Source of the DNA: Megasphaera geminata F0357
Lineage (GTDB): Bacteria > Bacillota > Negativicutes > Veillonellales > Megasphaeraceae
NCBI RefSeq assembly: GCF_000239275.1
Contig: NZ_JH417569.1
Location: 1-47,015 of the forward strand
Reading direction: 5' to 3'
DNA length: 47,015 bases
Shown: one piece after another, positions 17,474-28,290 of the stretch
Layout of the letters: the number at the start of each line of letters is the position of its first letter
Numbering within the stretch: position 1 is the stretch's first letter
Notes under the pieces: model-generated
Told to the model about the DNA's origin: nothing
Databases searched by the model: none
The model's input: only the letters and a program-made list of their open reading frames with translations
Program-made: the position numbers and the translations under genes

Positions 17474-18155
17474 TTACTCTCTGGCCATATAGCCGATGCC
17501 GCGGATGGTGGCGACATAGGCATTATCTTTGGTTTGCCGTAATTTGCTGCGTATATAGCGGATATATACGTCGACGACATTGGTCGTTCCGAGGAAGTCG
17601 TAACCCCAGACCTGCTCCAATATCTGGTCTCGTGAGAGTACAGTGTTTTTATTGCGGATAAGAAAAGCGAGGAGATTGAACTCCCTGTTTGTCAGGGAAA
17701 TCCGCTCATCTTCCAGATATACATCGCGGCTGTCCAAGTCAATGAGGAGATCCTTTAGAGTCAGGGTATGATGAAAGTTGTTGCACACGGGCCGGCCGTT
17801 ATAGAGCAGCGCGCGTAAGCGGACAGCTAATTCCTGGCAGTTAAAGGGCTTTGTCAGATAATCATTGGCGCCGTAATCGAAAAGCGGTAACCTTTGTTTT
17901 TATATCGTCCAGCTCGGAGAGGATTATAATGGGGATAGACGATATATTGCGGATTTCTTTGCATAAGAGAAGCCCGTTTATATCAAGCAGTAAAATGTCG
18001 AGAATAATCAGATCAAACCGCTCTTCGGCCAGGTGATTCAAGGCGGAGAACCCGAGCGTATCAACGGTGCAAACGTAGTTTTCACGGGCTAAATTATCAC
18101 GGATGCAGGTTGCAATATGCTTGTTGCCTTCTATTATCAGAATTTTCTTGTCCAT
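17474..18155 (-). CDS. OmpR/PhoB-family response regulator, interrupted by one frameshift
   Basis: Two-component regulator: an N-terminal receiver (LIILDILLLD with the phospho-acceptor Asp, a Ser in IIILSELDD and Lys in YLTKPF) and a C-terminal winged helix (LTNREFNLLAFLIRNKN, ILEQVWGYDF, VDVYIRYIRSKLR, IRGIGYMA). The frame breaks near 17879, where removing one base gives VTAFDYGANDYLTKPFNCQELAVRLRALL. The repaired protein is about 226 residues. The receiver begins ILIIEGNKH, so the second residue of the usual acidic pair is Gly, which may weaken Mg2+ binding. No histidine kinase is next to it. The target genes are unknown. Confidence 0.86.
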
Positions 18156-18533
18156 TTTCCATGTAACGCCTCCAGTACTTTTACGTTTCCGGATCCGTTT
18201 ACTGATTATATTATACTTTAATGAGAAACGGTAAGATACGGACGTATCGTTTATAGCGATATAAAGCCGGATTATTATTATATAGCATAGCAGCCGGAAA
18301 CGTATTCCCGTTTATTTTTCCGAAAGAGGCATGATAAAGAGAAATGCCGGGAAACTAAGACGGTTTGATTCTGTGCGGGAATACGGCGGATTTTGATAAA
18401 AGAAAATGAATCATAGAGGTTGATAACGCAGTTGTTCGGATTTTCCCCGGAACGGGCAGTAAACCGGGTCTTCCCATAGCCCCCAATGCCTGTTCTGTGG
18501 TATAATAACTAAGTTACGGAGAGGAGGTTTTTT
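18156..18533. other. Intergenic region between the response regulator and ruvC
   Basis: About 380 bases with no convincing gene. A TATAAT at 18501-18506 lies about 30 bases before the ruvC start and could be its -10 box, without a good -35. The left part probably holds the response regulator promoter on the minus strand. No structured RNA was recognised. Confidence 0.45.
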
Positions 18534-19034
18534 ATGAGAGCAATGGGAATAGATCCGGGGACGGCGATTTGCGGTTTCGGCATTGTCGATTCTGACGGAA
18601 GCCGCTTGACCCCCGTTACGTACGGAACGGTACAGACCACGCCGGACCGCAGTGACGCGGACAGACTGGTAACGATTTATAACAGTCTCCATAAGCTCTA
18701 TGAAAAGTACAGTCCCGATATTATCGGTGTGGAACAGCTCTTCTTCAATCGAAATGTTACGACGGCTATTACTGTCGGACAGGCGCGGGGCATTATCCTG
18801 CTTACGGCGAAACAGGCAGGCATTCCCGTTATGGAATTTAGCCCGTTACAGGTGAAACAGGGAGTTACAGGTTACGGCAGGGCGACTAAAGAACAGGTCA
18901 TAGATATGACGATGCGGCTTTTGGGTATCCGGAAAAAAATAAAACCTGATGATGCTGCCGACGGTTTGGCTATGGCAATTTATGCCGTTTACTCCAGCCA
19001 TTCCCGGCAGCTGAACAGAAAGGTGCAATTATGA
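18534..19034 (+). CDS. ruvC: Holliday junction resolvase RuvC
   Basis: Endonuclease that cuts Holliday junctions symmetrically, working with RuvAB in recombination repair. The catalytic acids are visible: Asp in MGIDPGTAICGFG, Glu in IGVEQLFF and the C-terminal pair in DDAADGLAMAIY. Length is 166 residues, normal. The ATG is preceded by GAGAGGAGGTTTTTT. It overlaps ruvA by four bases (ATGA), so the ruvC-ruvA-ruvB unit is translationally linked. It opens the long housekeeping run that continues through secF. Confidence 0.97.
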   Translation: MRAMGIDPGTAICGFGIVDSDGSRLTPVTYGTVQTTPDRSDADRLVTIYNSLHKLYEKYSPDIIGVEQLFFNRNVTTAITVGQARGIILLTAKQAGIPVMEFSPLQVKQGVTGYGRATKEQVIDMTMRLLGIRKKIKPDDAADGLAMAIYAVYSSHSRQLNRKVQL

Positions 19035-19627
19035 TCGGATATGTAAAAGGCATCGTTACGCACATCTTTTTGAGTTCCGCTTTTGTCAATGTGCACGGCG
19101 TAGGCTATCGTGTGCATGCTCCCGTCTCGACGTTGTCACGGCTTGCCGTGGGGGAGGAAGCCCTTTTGTTCACGTATATGAATGTGCGTGAAGATGCCGT
19201 CGTTCTTTACGGATTTTTAACGCAGGATGAATATGACCTCTTTATGCTCCTCATCGGAGTAAACGGTGTGGGGCCGAAAGTGGCTAACGGAATTTTAAGC
19301 GCGGATCGTACGGACAGGCTGCGTCTTGCCGTCGCCAATAAGGAAATCGGCGTGCTCACGAAAATGCCCGGTATCGGTAAAAAAACGGCTGAGCGCATAG
19401 TTTTGGAATTGCAGGATAAGATCGGCACGGGCGACGGTGCTGCAGGTACTGCCGCGTCTGCCGAACCTGCAGTATCCGGTATCGGAGATGAAGTGACCGC
19501 TGCCCTTACGGGCCTGGGCTATTCGGTACAGGAAGCGGGTCCTGTCGTAGAACGGCTGGCTCCCGATTATGAAACTGTCGAAGACTTGCTCAGGGCTTGC
19601 TTGCGTGCCTTAGGCACGGGGAGGTAA
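19031..19627 (+). CDS. ruvA: Holliday junction DNA helicase subunit RuvA
   Basis: Tetrameric DNA-binding platform that loads RuvB on Holliday junctions. The N-terminal OB fold ([18 protein letters not shown]) is followed by two helix-hairpin-helix motifs ([17 protein letters not shown] and [19 protein letters not shown]). An Ala-rich linker and a C-terminal domain III ([15 protein letters not shown]) that contacts RuvB complete it. At 198 residues it is complete. It starts inside the ruvC stop and ends two bases before the ruvB start codon. Confidence 0.97.
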   Translation: MIGYVKGIVTHIFLSSAFVNVHGVGYRVHAPVSTLSRLAVGEEALLFTYMNVREDAVVLYGFLTQDEYDLFMLLIGVNGVGPKVANGILSADRTDRLRLAVANKEIGVLTKMPGIGKKTAERIVLELQDKIGTGDGAAGTAASAEPAVSGIGDEVTAALTGLGYSVQEAGPVVERLAPDYETVEDLLRACLRALGTGR

Positions 19628-19629
19628 AA

Positions 19630-20662
19630 GTGGAAGAACAGCGTATTGTTGAAATGGACGATTTGCCCGGCGATTCGTGGCAGTACAGTTTGCGGCCCCA
19701 CTATTTAAATGAATATATCGGTCAGGAAAAGGCGAAAAAAAATCTGGAAGTCTTTATTGCAGCCGCTAAAATGCGCCGTGAGGCATTGGATCACGTACTT
19801 CTGTACGGCCCGCCGGGCCTCGGCAAAACGACGCTTGCCGGTATTATTGCCAATGAACTGGGCGTAGGCTTCCGCATCACGTCCGGTCCCGCTATTGAAC
19901 GGGCCGGAGATCTGGCGGCGCTATTAACGAATCTCCAGGAACGGGATGTTCTTTTTATCGATGAAATACACCGCCTGTCGCACAGCGTTGAGGAAGTTCT
20001 CTATGCAGCCATGGAGGACTATGCCCTGGATATCGTTATCGGCAAAGGACCGAGCGCCCGATCCGTGCGCATCGACCTGCCTCCCTTTACTCTCGTCGGG
20101 GCGACGACACAGGTAGGACGCCTGGCTTCGCCGTTGCGCGATCGTTTCGGCGTTATCAGCCGGCTGGACTTTTACCGGCCCGGAGAACTTGTGCTGATCA
20201 TTAAACGTACGGCCGATATATTGAACGTACAGCTTGACGATACCGGCGCTTTGGAAATTGCCGGCCGTTCCAGGGGCACGCCGCGTATTGCCAACAGACT
20301 CCTGAAACGCGTCCGAGATTTTGCTCAAGTTGCCGAGGCCGGCACGATTACGAGGGAATTGGCGGGAGAAGCGTTACATCGTCTGGAAGTGGACAGCTGC
20401 GGTCTGGATAGAACGGATCGGCGGGTATTACAAGCTATCATTGAAAAATTTAAACGGCGGCCCCGTCGGGCTGGATACGATTGCCGCGGCTATCAGTGAA
20501 TCTGTTGACGCGGTGGAAGACGTGTATGAACCCTTTCTCATGCAGCTCGGGTTTTTAAACAGGACTCCTCGCGGGCGCGTAGTCACCGCGGCGGCATATA
20601 AACATCTCGGTATGCCTGCGCCCATGAACGGCGATGACGGTAAGGGGCAGGCCCTTTTTTAG
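19630..20662 (+). CDS. ruvB: Holliday junction ATPase RuvB, interrupted by one frameshift
   Basis: AAA+ motor that drives branch migration with RuvA. Visible are [16 protein letters not shown], Walker [13 protein letters not shown], Walker [11 protein letters not shown], sensor [11 protein letters not shown] and the arginine finger region PLRDRFGV. The GTG at 19630 follows GGGGAGGTAAAA. The frame breaks at about 20450-20453. Removing one A gives [19 protein letters not shown], the exact RuvB consensus, and the reading then continues through the winged helix ([20 protein letters not shown]) to 20662. The repaired length, 343 residues, is standard. Loss of RuvB in an otherwise intact ruvCAB operon is unlikely, so an extra A in the sequence is the likely cause. 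Confidence 0.95.
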
Positions 20663-20670
20663 GAGCGCTT

Positions 20671-20886
20671 ATGGCAAAACTGTTGATTTTTATCGGATTG
20701 ATTTGCATTGCCGCCGGCGTTATATACCATGTGGCGGATCATACGGGTATAAGCCGTTTCCTCGGTAGTCTTCCGGGCGATATACGCATAACACGGGGAA
20801 ATACGACCTTCTATTTTCCCGTTGCCACGTCTGTTGTTATCAGTATTGTCGCATCACTTGTTGCCGCCGTCTTTTTGCGGCGATAA
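20671..20886 (+). CDS. DUF2905 family small membrane protein
   Basis: Protein of 71 residues with two membrane helices (about 3-20 and 48-68) and a conserved central stretch FLGSLPGDIRITRGNTTFYFPV that defines DUF2905. Members are often encoded beside ruvB and queA, as here. The function is unknown. The ATG is preceded by AGGAGCGCTT and lies eight bases after the ruvB stop. Confidence 0.9.
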   Translation: MAKLLIFIGLICIAAGVIYHVADHTGISRFLGSLPGDIRITRGNTTFYFPVATSVVISIVASLVAAVFLRR

Positions 20887-20903
20887 GGGAGGAGGGAATA
20901 ATA

Positions 20904-22147
20904 ATGAAGCGGTATAAACAAATCCTCGCTGCGGGGGCGGCAGCCTTTTTCCTGCTGAGCCCGGCGGCAAGCGTCCTCGCGGGGGCCCCTGATACCGTCG
21001 TCCGTATCGGCATTCGTGAAGGCCAGACTTCCGTTGCCGTTGCCGGCCCTTTTGGTGTGGGCGTGTACAGAAACGGCTCTTTATGGAAGAAATATCCGGC
21101 ACGTAAAAATATCAATATAACATACGGCGATAAAGGAATAACCGTGGACGGTGCCGCAGCCGGCGGCAGTGTCCTTCTGCGCTCCTTGGACGCGCGGGGC
21201 GCTTTGAAAATCAGCAACGGATATTCCTATCGCGGTGATTTGGAAGTCATCAAAACACCGCAAAAGCAAGGACTTACCGTCGTCAATGTCGTTCCTGTCG
21301 AAAAATATCTCTATGGCGTTGTGGGCAAGGAAATGTCCCCGTCATGGAGCATGGAAGCATTGAAGGCGCAGGCTGTGGCGGCCCGGACCTATGCGATTTC
21401 TCATAAAGGGTATTTTAAGAGCCGCGGCTTTGATATGACCGATGACACGAACAGCCAAACTTATGCCGGCGTCAACGGTGAAGCGCCGTCCGTGTTAAAA
21501 GCCGTTAAAGCGACGCGGGGCGAGATACTTACGTACGGCGGCAAGCCTATTGAGGCATTTTTCAGTGCCAATGCCGGCGGCTGGACGGAACACACCAAAA
21601 TGTCTGGGGAAATAAAATACCTTATCTACGCGGCGTTTCCGACAGCGCCGATAAAATGCCCGAATACAGATGGTCCGTTACGGTGACGCCGGAACGGTTG
21701 GCCGCCGCTCTGGCAGCGGCGGGTAAAAATGTCGGTGCGATTAAGTCCATTACACTGACACCGTTGGCAAAACGGCCGATGGCCGTGCCGGATCGCGGTG
21801 TTTCCGGCAGGGTCCTCTCCCTGACCGTAAGCGGTTCGGCCGGTCAGGCGAAAATAACGGGAAATTCTTTCCAGTCCATGACATGGTCTAAGAGTACACT
21901 TTTTGATTTCTATCAGGGCAACGGCAATCCGCCCGATCCGGATAAGGCAAAGGCCGCCCGCAGCAACGTATTCCCCGTAAAAGCGGGAACTCCTCTTACC
22001 ATCTACGGTTTCGGCTGGGGCCATGGCCTCGGTATGAGCCAGTACGGCGCCTACCAGATGGCCAGGGAGCACGGTGAGGACGCCGCGTTTTACAGAAAGA
22101 TACTCTCCCATTATTATACGGGGACGAGTCTGTCAAAGTTGTATTAA
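20904..22147 (+). CDS. spoIID: SpoIID/LytB-domain protein, interrupted by one frameshift
   Basis: Exported cell-wall protein related to the sporulation lytic transglycosylase SpoIID and amidase enhancer LytB. After a signal peptide (residues 1-26) comes a beta domain, then the SpoIID core: [44 protein letters not shown] and [14 protein letters not shown]. The frame breaks near 21597-21600. One extra A gives [21 protein letters not shown], matching the family's NVWG...PYLRSV block. It continues to [20 protein letters not shown] near the end. The repaired length is about 414 residues. In Negativicutes it need not mean sporulation. The place in the ruv-queA-tgt run is common. Confidence 0.9.
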
Positions 22148-22161
22148 GGAGTAGATTGATT

Positions 22162-23177
22162 TTGAAATTGTCGGACTTTTCATATGAACTGCCGCAGGAA
22201 CTGATTGCCCAACATCCTGTCGAACCGCGTGATGCGGCTCGGCTCATGCTGTATGACCGCGTAAGCGGGGAAGTGGAACACGCTCGTTTTTATGATCTCG
22301 TCGATGCGCTTAAGTCCGGCGATGTGCTTGTTTTTAACGATTCCCGGGTTATACCGGCGCGCCTGTACGGGACGCGGGTGCCTACAGGCGGTAAGGTGGA
22401 AGTATTATTGCTGGCCCCTGTCGGCGAAGATATGTGGGAAGTTCTTGTTAAGCCGGGTAAAAAAGCCTTGCCGGGAACCGTCATTTCTTTTGGCGACGAC
22501 CTGACGGGGACCGTCCTTAAACGAACCGATTTCGGCGGCCGCATAGTGCAATTTAAATACACCGGCGTTTTTGACGACATAATCGGACGTATCGGTGAAA
22601 TGCCGTTGCCGCCGTATATTCATGAAAAACTTGAAAACCCGGATGATTATCAGACTGTATATGCCCGCGAAAAGGGATCCGCCGCGGCGCCGACGGCAGG
22701 CCTGCATTTTACCGAGGCACTGCTCGACAGGATTCGCGCCAAAGGTGTGGAAACGGTATTTGTCACCTTGCATGTAGGGCTCGGTACATTCCGGCCGGTT
22801 GGAGAAACATTGAAGACCATGTCATGCACAGCGAATTTTACAGCATTATGCCGGCAGCCGCGGCGAAAGTGAACAGGGCAAAAGATGAAGGGCGACGTGT
22901 TATCGCGGTCGGGACGACGTCGATTCGAACACTGGAAAGCGCCGGTTCAAACGGCCGTGTCGAAGCCGGAGCAGGACGGACCGACATCTTTATTTATCCC
23001 GGATACACGTTTCGCGTTGTAGACGCGCTTGTAACGAATTTTCACCTTCCCGAATCAACCCTGCTCATGTTAGTCAGCGCCATGTCGAAACGGGAAAAAA
23101 TTCTGCGCGCTTATGAAACGGCCGTTCGTGAAAAGTATCGTTTTTTCAGCTTCGGCGACGCCATGTTTATACACTAG
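22162..23177 (+). CDS. queA: S-adenosylmethionine:tRNA ribosyltransferase-isomerase QueA, interrupted by one frameshift
   Basis: Adds the epoxycyclopentane group from SAM to preQ1 in tRNA, the step after Tgt in queuosine synthesis. Family blocks are [43 protein letters not shown] and [14 protein letters not shown]. The frame breaks at about 22805-22808. One extra A gives [18 protein letters not shown], the normal QueA sequence, leading on to [11 protein letters not shown] and [16 protein letters not shown]. The repaired protein is 338 residues, standard. The start is taken as TTG at 22162, ten bases after AAGGAG. TTG at 22156 is the alternative. It precedes tgt by nine bases. Confidence 0.94.
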
Positions 23178-24293
<1,116 letters not shown>

Positions 24294-24333
24294 CCCGGTA
24301 CGGACACGACATTACCTTCGGGAGGTGAGACAG

Positions 24334-24618
24334 GTGGACATTATGGAGCAGATGCAAGCGTTCTGGCCGATTATTCTCATGGTAGTTATTTTTTATTTCA
24401 TGTTGTGGCGGCCGCAGAAAAAGCAACAAAAACGCCGTCAGGAAATGCTTGAAAGTCTGAAGCCCGGTGCAAAAATCATTACAGTCGGCGGTATTTTCGG
24501 TACAATCGTTTCGTTGCACGAGGACCATGCGACAGTACGGATTGCCGAAAAGACGGAAATCAAAGTTACCCGTCAGGCTATCAATCAGGTCTTGAGCAAG
24601 AATGAAGAAAATCAGTAA
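24334..24618 (+). CDS. yajC: Preprotein translocase accessory subunit YajC
   Basis: Small membrane protein that joins SecD-SecF in the holotranslocon. One membrane helix (about residues 8-24, AFWPIILMVVIFYFMLW) is followed by the family motif RPQKKQQKRRQEML and a small beta domain with LKPGAKIITVGGIFGTIVSL. The GTG at 24334 is chosen because GGAGGTGA lies five bases before it; ATG at 24343 is possible. Length is about 94 residues, typical. Its place between tgt and secDF is the standard Firmicute arrangement. Confidence 0.94.
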   Translation: MDIMEQMQAFWPIILMVVIFYFMLWRPQKKQQKRRQEMLESLKPGAKIITVGGIFGTIVSLHEDHATVRIAEKTEIKVTRQAINQVLSKNEENQ

Positions 24619-24632
24619 ACCGGAGTTATGTG

Positions 24633-25196
24633 ATGGAAGAAAAAAAGGTGCTTCGCAAACAAATGAACAGCCTTTTGCATTCTCTGCCTGCCGACGTATG
24701 CGCGGCAGGCAGCTCCGTTATTTGCCGGTCCCTGTGGCAGTCGGAAAAATATAAGACGGCAAAACGGATTATGGCCTTTCTCCATATGGCCGGAGAAGTA
24801 TCGCTGGATGCCTTTATTGACCGGGCCGTAAAGGACGGCAAGGAAATCTATGTTCCCCGCTGTCTGGATGAAGGGCGGATGGAAGGGGTTCGCCTATATT
24901 CGCTTGCCGCGGCTGTATCCGGCCGTTACGGTATCCGCACCGCCGCCGGCGGTGCGCCTGTGTGTGACAGGCGGCAGCTCGATTGGCTCATTGTATCAGG
25001 GCTTGCCTTTGACCGGCAGGGGCATCGCCTCGGCAGAGGGGCGGGATTTTACGATCGCTTTGCGGAGAACATCCGCGGGGACATCGTCTGGGCCGTGGCA
25101 CACGGTTTTCAGCTCATAGATAGCGTGCCTGTCGAAGCGCATGACGTGTCCGTTTCCGTCATTGTGACGGAAAAAGAATATATCAGTACCATATAA
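24633..25196 (+). CDS. 5-formyltetrahydrofolate cyclo-ligase
   Basis: ATP-dependent conversion of 5-formyl-THF to 5,10-methenyl-THF, returning a storage or inhibitory folate to one-carbon metabolism. The family signature is clear near residues 126-145: GLAFDRQGHRLGRGAGFYDR, with the phosphate-binding Gly-rich turn. KTAKRIMAFLHMAGEV and KEIYVPRCL are further conserved blocks. The length is 187 residues. The ATG at 24633 is seven bases after GGAG. It lies between yajC and secD, probably simply cotranscribed with them. Confidence 0.92.
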   Translation: MEEKKVLRKQMNSLLHSLPADVCAAGSSVICRSLWQSEKYKTAKRIMAFLHMAGEVSLDAFIDRAVKDGKEIYVPRCLDEGRMEGVRLYSLAAAVSGRYGIRTAAGGAPVCDRRQLDWLIVSGLAFDRQGHRLGRGAGFYDRFAENIRGDIVWAVAHGFQLIDSVPVEAHDVSVSVIVTEKEYISTI

Positions 25197-25228
25197 ATAA
25201 GTTACATTCCCAGAGAGGGGGAGCGTAG

Positions 25229-26479
25229 TTGCGTCTCAAAAACATGATCAAATTTTTTGGCGCCGTTGCCATCATTATCGGCGTCTTTGCCACATGTATC
25301 CGGCCCCTGGCCGAATCGATAAAGCAGGGGCTTGACCTGCAGGGCGGCACGCATATCGTCCTGGAAGCACAGGATACGCCGGACTCGCCAGTTACGGATG
25401 ATTCCGTTAACCGCGCCGTTACTATCGTTGAACGCCGCATTAACGAAATGGGCCTGACCGAACCTATCGTCCAAAAGGAAGGCTCGCGCCGCATTATCGT
25501 CGAGCTGCCGGGCGAAAAAAATCCCGAAAAGGCTATCGAAACCATCGGCAAAACGGCCGTTATGGAGTTTAAAGACGAAACCGGTACTACGCGGATGACC
25601 GGCAGCGACTTGAAAACGGCAAAGGAACAAATCGATAACGGTAAGAAAAATGTTGTCGCTATTGAATTTACGGACGAAGGAGCGCAGAAATTTGCCGATC
25701 TTACGGCGGCCAACGTAGGCCATAAGATTTCCATCACACTGGACGGGGAAGTATTGACGGCGCCTGTCGTCAACGAAGCCATTACAGGCGGCAAAGCGGT
25801 GATCACCGGCAGCCAGTCCCTGGAAGAAGCGAAAAATCTCGCGATCTTGCTCCGTTCCGGCGCTCTTCCGGTTAAACTCAAAGTTCTCGAAGTGCGGACA
25901 ATCGGCCCCAGCCTCGGACAGGATTCGAAGGAAAAAAGTGAACGTGCTTTTGCTATCGGCATTGTTCTGATCATGATTTTCCTTGTCGTCGTCTATCGCA
26001 TGTCCGGCATTGTCGCCAATGTGGCGCTCCTCGTCTATGTTCTGATCCTGCTTGCTATTCTCAAGTATCTGGATGCAACGTTAACACTTCCCGGTATTGC
26101 GGGGATTATCCTCTCCATGGGTTTTGCCGTCGATGCGAATATTCTTATTTTTGAACGCTTTAAAGAAGAAGTTCTTGTCGGCAAGAGCCTGCGTACATCC
26201 ATGCAGGCCGGGTTTAAGCGCGCCTTCAGTACGATCCTCGATGCCAATGTGTCCGTTATGATTGCGGCGGTCGTACTCATCGTCATGGGATCCGGCACGG
26301 TACGCGGCTTTGCCGTTAACCTGGCGCTCGGTATTGTTGTCAGCATGTTCACTGCCATTCTTGTCAGCCGCTCCCTGCTTACGTGGTTCATTAACACGGG
26401 GATCCTTGTCAATCCCCGCTTCTACGGGTTAAACAGAACTGTTGGACAGAAAGATGGCGGAAAGGAGGGACAGGCATGA
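25229..26479 (+). CDS. secD: Protein translocase subunit SecD (short Firmicute form)
   Basis: Inner-membrane RND-type subunit that uses the proton gradient to pull exported proteins out of SecYEG. The first helix (residues 7-26) is followed by the hallmark QGLDLQGGTHIVLEA, then a short periplasmic domain (VERRINEMGLTEP, GSRRIIVELPG, ITGGKAVITG). A five-helix bundle follows with SMGFAVDANILIFERFKEE and FSTILDANVS. At 416 residues it lacks the large extra domain of E. coli SecD, as in other Firmicutes. The start is TTG at 25229 behind GAGGGGGAGCG. It overlaps secF by four bases. Confidence 0.95.
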   Translation: MRLKNMIKFFGAVAIIIGVFATCIRPLAESIKQGLDLQGGTHIVLEAQDTPDSPVTDDSVNRAVTIVERRINEMGLTEPIVQKEGSRRIIVELPGEKNPEKAIETIGKTAVMEFKDETGTTRMTGSDLKTAKEQIDNGKKNVVAIEFTDEGAQKFADLTAANVGHKISITLDGEVLTAPVVNEAITGGKAVITGSQSLEEAKNLAILLRSGALPVKLKVLEVRTIGPSLGQDSKEKSERAFAIGIVLIMIFLVVVYRMSGIVANVALLVYVLILLAILKYLDATLTLPGIAGIILSMGFAVDANILIFERFKEEVLVGKSLRTSMQAGFKRAFSTILDANVSVMIAAVVLIVMGSGTVRGFAVNLALGIVVSMFTAILVSRSLLTWFINTGILVNPRFYGLNRTVGQKDGGKEGQA

Positions 26480-27414
26480 AATTCAGCATTGTAAAGCATC
26501 GTAAATGGTGGTTCACTCTGTCCGCGATCCTTGTCATCGCGAGTTTACTCTCCATTTTTACCCATGGATTCAATTTCGGTATCGACTATACGGGCGGTAC
26601 CATATTGGATATGCGGTTCAACCGTCCCGTGACGGTTGCCGAAGTCCGTCAGGTTGTCGACGGCACGGGGATGAATTTGGAAAGCAGCGTTATTCAGCTC
26701 TCCGGCGTTACGGATCAGGAGGCGTCTCAGGACGTTATGCTTCGCATGCGCAATCTTTCCAGCGATGAAAGCGGGTCGCTGGCCGATAAGCTCCATACCC
26801 GGCTCGGCGGGGCGGAAATTAAGCGTACTGAATCGGTCGGCGCCGTTATCGGCGCGGAGGTGACGAAAAATGCGGTCATGAGCCTGGCTGTGGCTTTTCT
26901 GGCCCTGGCAGCATACATCTCTTTCCGTTTTGAATATAAAATAGCGATTTCCGCTATTGTTTCCATTCTTCACGACCTTATTATGGTTTTGGGCGTATTT
27001 TCCTTTTTCCGGTTGGAAATAGACTCGTCTTTCCTGGCGGCAATTCTCACGGTTGTCGGGTATTCCATGAATGAAGCGGTAGTTATTTTTGACCGTGTTC
27101 GCGAAAATACGCGAACTCACAGGAGAACCGATACATACGAACAATTGGCGGAAGACAGTATTTCCCAAAGTATCCACAGAAGTATATATACCTTGACAAC
27201 GGTGCTTCTTGCTTGCGGTTCCCTCCATTTCTTCGGCGGCGAATCGACGAAAAACTTCTCGCTTGTCATGCTCATCGGGTTTGTCAGCGGGGCCTATTCG
27301 TCCATTTGTGTCGATACCTCGTTGTGGGTTGTCTGGAAAAACCGATCCGACCGCAGACGCGGCCCCGGCGCGGTTAACCGTGACGCGGAAGAAACGGAAG
27401 TCGTCGAAGTCTGA
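26476..27414 (+). CDS. secF: Protein translocase subunit SecF
   Basis: Partner of SecD in the translocase. It shows the SecF hallmark FNFGIDYTGGTILDMRF near residues 33-49, a periplasmic part, and five membrane helices. These include VVGYSMNEAVVIFDRVREN and the repeat-end segment ISQSIHRSIYTLTTVLLA. Its ATG lies within the secD stop region (ATGA), so translation is coupled. The C-terminus is a basic then acidic tail. A clear terminator ends the whole ruv-sec run just downstream. Confidence 0.96.
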   Translation: MKFSIVKHRKWWFTLSAILVIASLLSIFTHGFNFGIDYTGGTILDMRFNRPVTVAEVRQVVDGTGMNLESSVIQLSGVTDQEASQDVMLRMRNLSSDESGSLADKLHTRLGGAEIKRTESVGAVIGAEVTKNAVMSLAVAFLALAAYISFRFEYKIAISAIVSILHDLIMVLGVFSFFRLEIDSSFLAAILTVVGYSMNEAVVIFDRVRENTRTHRRTDTYEQLAEDSISQSIHRSIYTLTTVLLACGSLHFFGGESTKNFSLVMLIGFVSGAYSSICVDTSLWVVWKNRSDRRRGPGAVNRDAEETEVVEV

Positions 27415-27425
27415 TCGGAAATGCG

Positions 27426-27461
27426 AAAAAGCGTCTTACCCGTTACGGTAAGGCGCTTTTT
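27426..27461 (+). terminator. Terminator after secF
   Basis: AAAAAGCGTCTTACC pairs with GGTAAGGCGCTTTTT (one mismatch-like wobble) and ends in a T run. Confidence 0.88.
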
Positions 27462-27552
27462 GTATACGTTCGTTAAAAATCATAATTATGAAATCTCATA
27501 ACAACAGGCGTCCGGACTGTGTTATAATAAATAAAATCAGAGGAGACCCGCT

Positions 27553-28290
27553 ATGAGCGATTATATGCTGTCCGTCCTGCCCCGAACGGGTAGCGGCGAA
27601 GCGGAAGGAAAACGACATGATTACGGCAGTGAAATGACTGCGTATTTCGAAACTCTTTTTCCCGGCCGCAAACGTACAATTTATAAGGACCGGACGTTAT
27701 TACCGGTCGCCGTGGATGTAGCCGTCCTTCATCCGACGGCGGACGAACCTTTTTACTTACTGTATACGATCGGGATGAGTTCTCTTTCCATGGCCGATTA
27801 TTTAGGCGGTAAAGAAGGCGATACGGCTCTGGCCGAACTCTATATGATGCTTTCGGAAGATTGGTGCCTGCCGGCTTCGGCGGCCCTTTTCAGCACGGAG
27901 AAGAAGCCTTGGCCCGTGCGGCTTCTGACCGATTTGGGCCGGTTTTCCCACTTGAATAAAATGTGGCTTTCCTACGGTTTTATGTTGCCGGCCGAAGAAA
28001 GCCGTGAAACCTTTTCCGATGCCGGAGAATTTTCCGGTGCCGTCATCATTCAATTTGACGGCGAACTCGGAGAAATAAAAACGGCCGACGGCAATATAAT
28101 TCAATTATATATGCCCATGCCTCTCTATGCGGAAGAAAAAGAGTTGTACGGGACGGTCGGTCCCGATGAGTTGACAGAACGTATTTTACGGTGTAACGGC
28201 GGTTCTTTTTTGGTGAACCCCGAACGGCCCAATGCGGCCGCGGCACCTCAGACCGAAGGAAGAAGGGAGACTGTTGACGAAAATACTTGA
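27553..28290 (+). CDS. Suppressor-of-fused (SUFU) domain protein
   Basis: Protein of 245 residues with a bacterial SUFU-like domain, seen in the pattern VDVAVLHPTADEPFYLLYTIGMSSLSM near residues 57-83, in LAELYMMLSEDWCLP and in the later LYMPMPLYAEEKELY. SUFU-like proteins in bacteria are often linked to immunity or regulatory proteins, but no biochemical function is settled. There is no signal peptide or membrane helix, so it is cytoplasmic. The ATG at 27553 follows AGAGGAGACCCGCT, and a TATAAT lies about 30 bases upstream. Its last 17 bases overlap the next gene, indicating one operon with the FAD-binding protein and YqeC. Confidence 0.8.
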   Translation: MSDYMLSVLPRTGSGEAEGKRHDYGSEMTAYFETLFPGRKRTIYKDRTLLPVAVDVAVLHPTADEPFYLLYTIGMSSLSMADYLGGKEGDTALAELYMMLSEDWCLPASAALFSTEKKPWPVRLLTDLGRFSHLNKMWLSYGFMLPAEESRETFSDAGEFSGAVIIQFDGELGEIKTADGNIIQLYMPMPLYAEEKELYGTVGPDELTERILRCNGGSFLVNPERPNAAAAPQTEGRRETVDENT

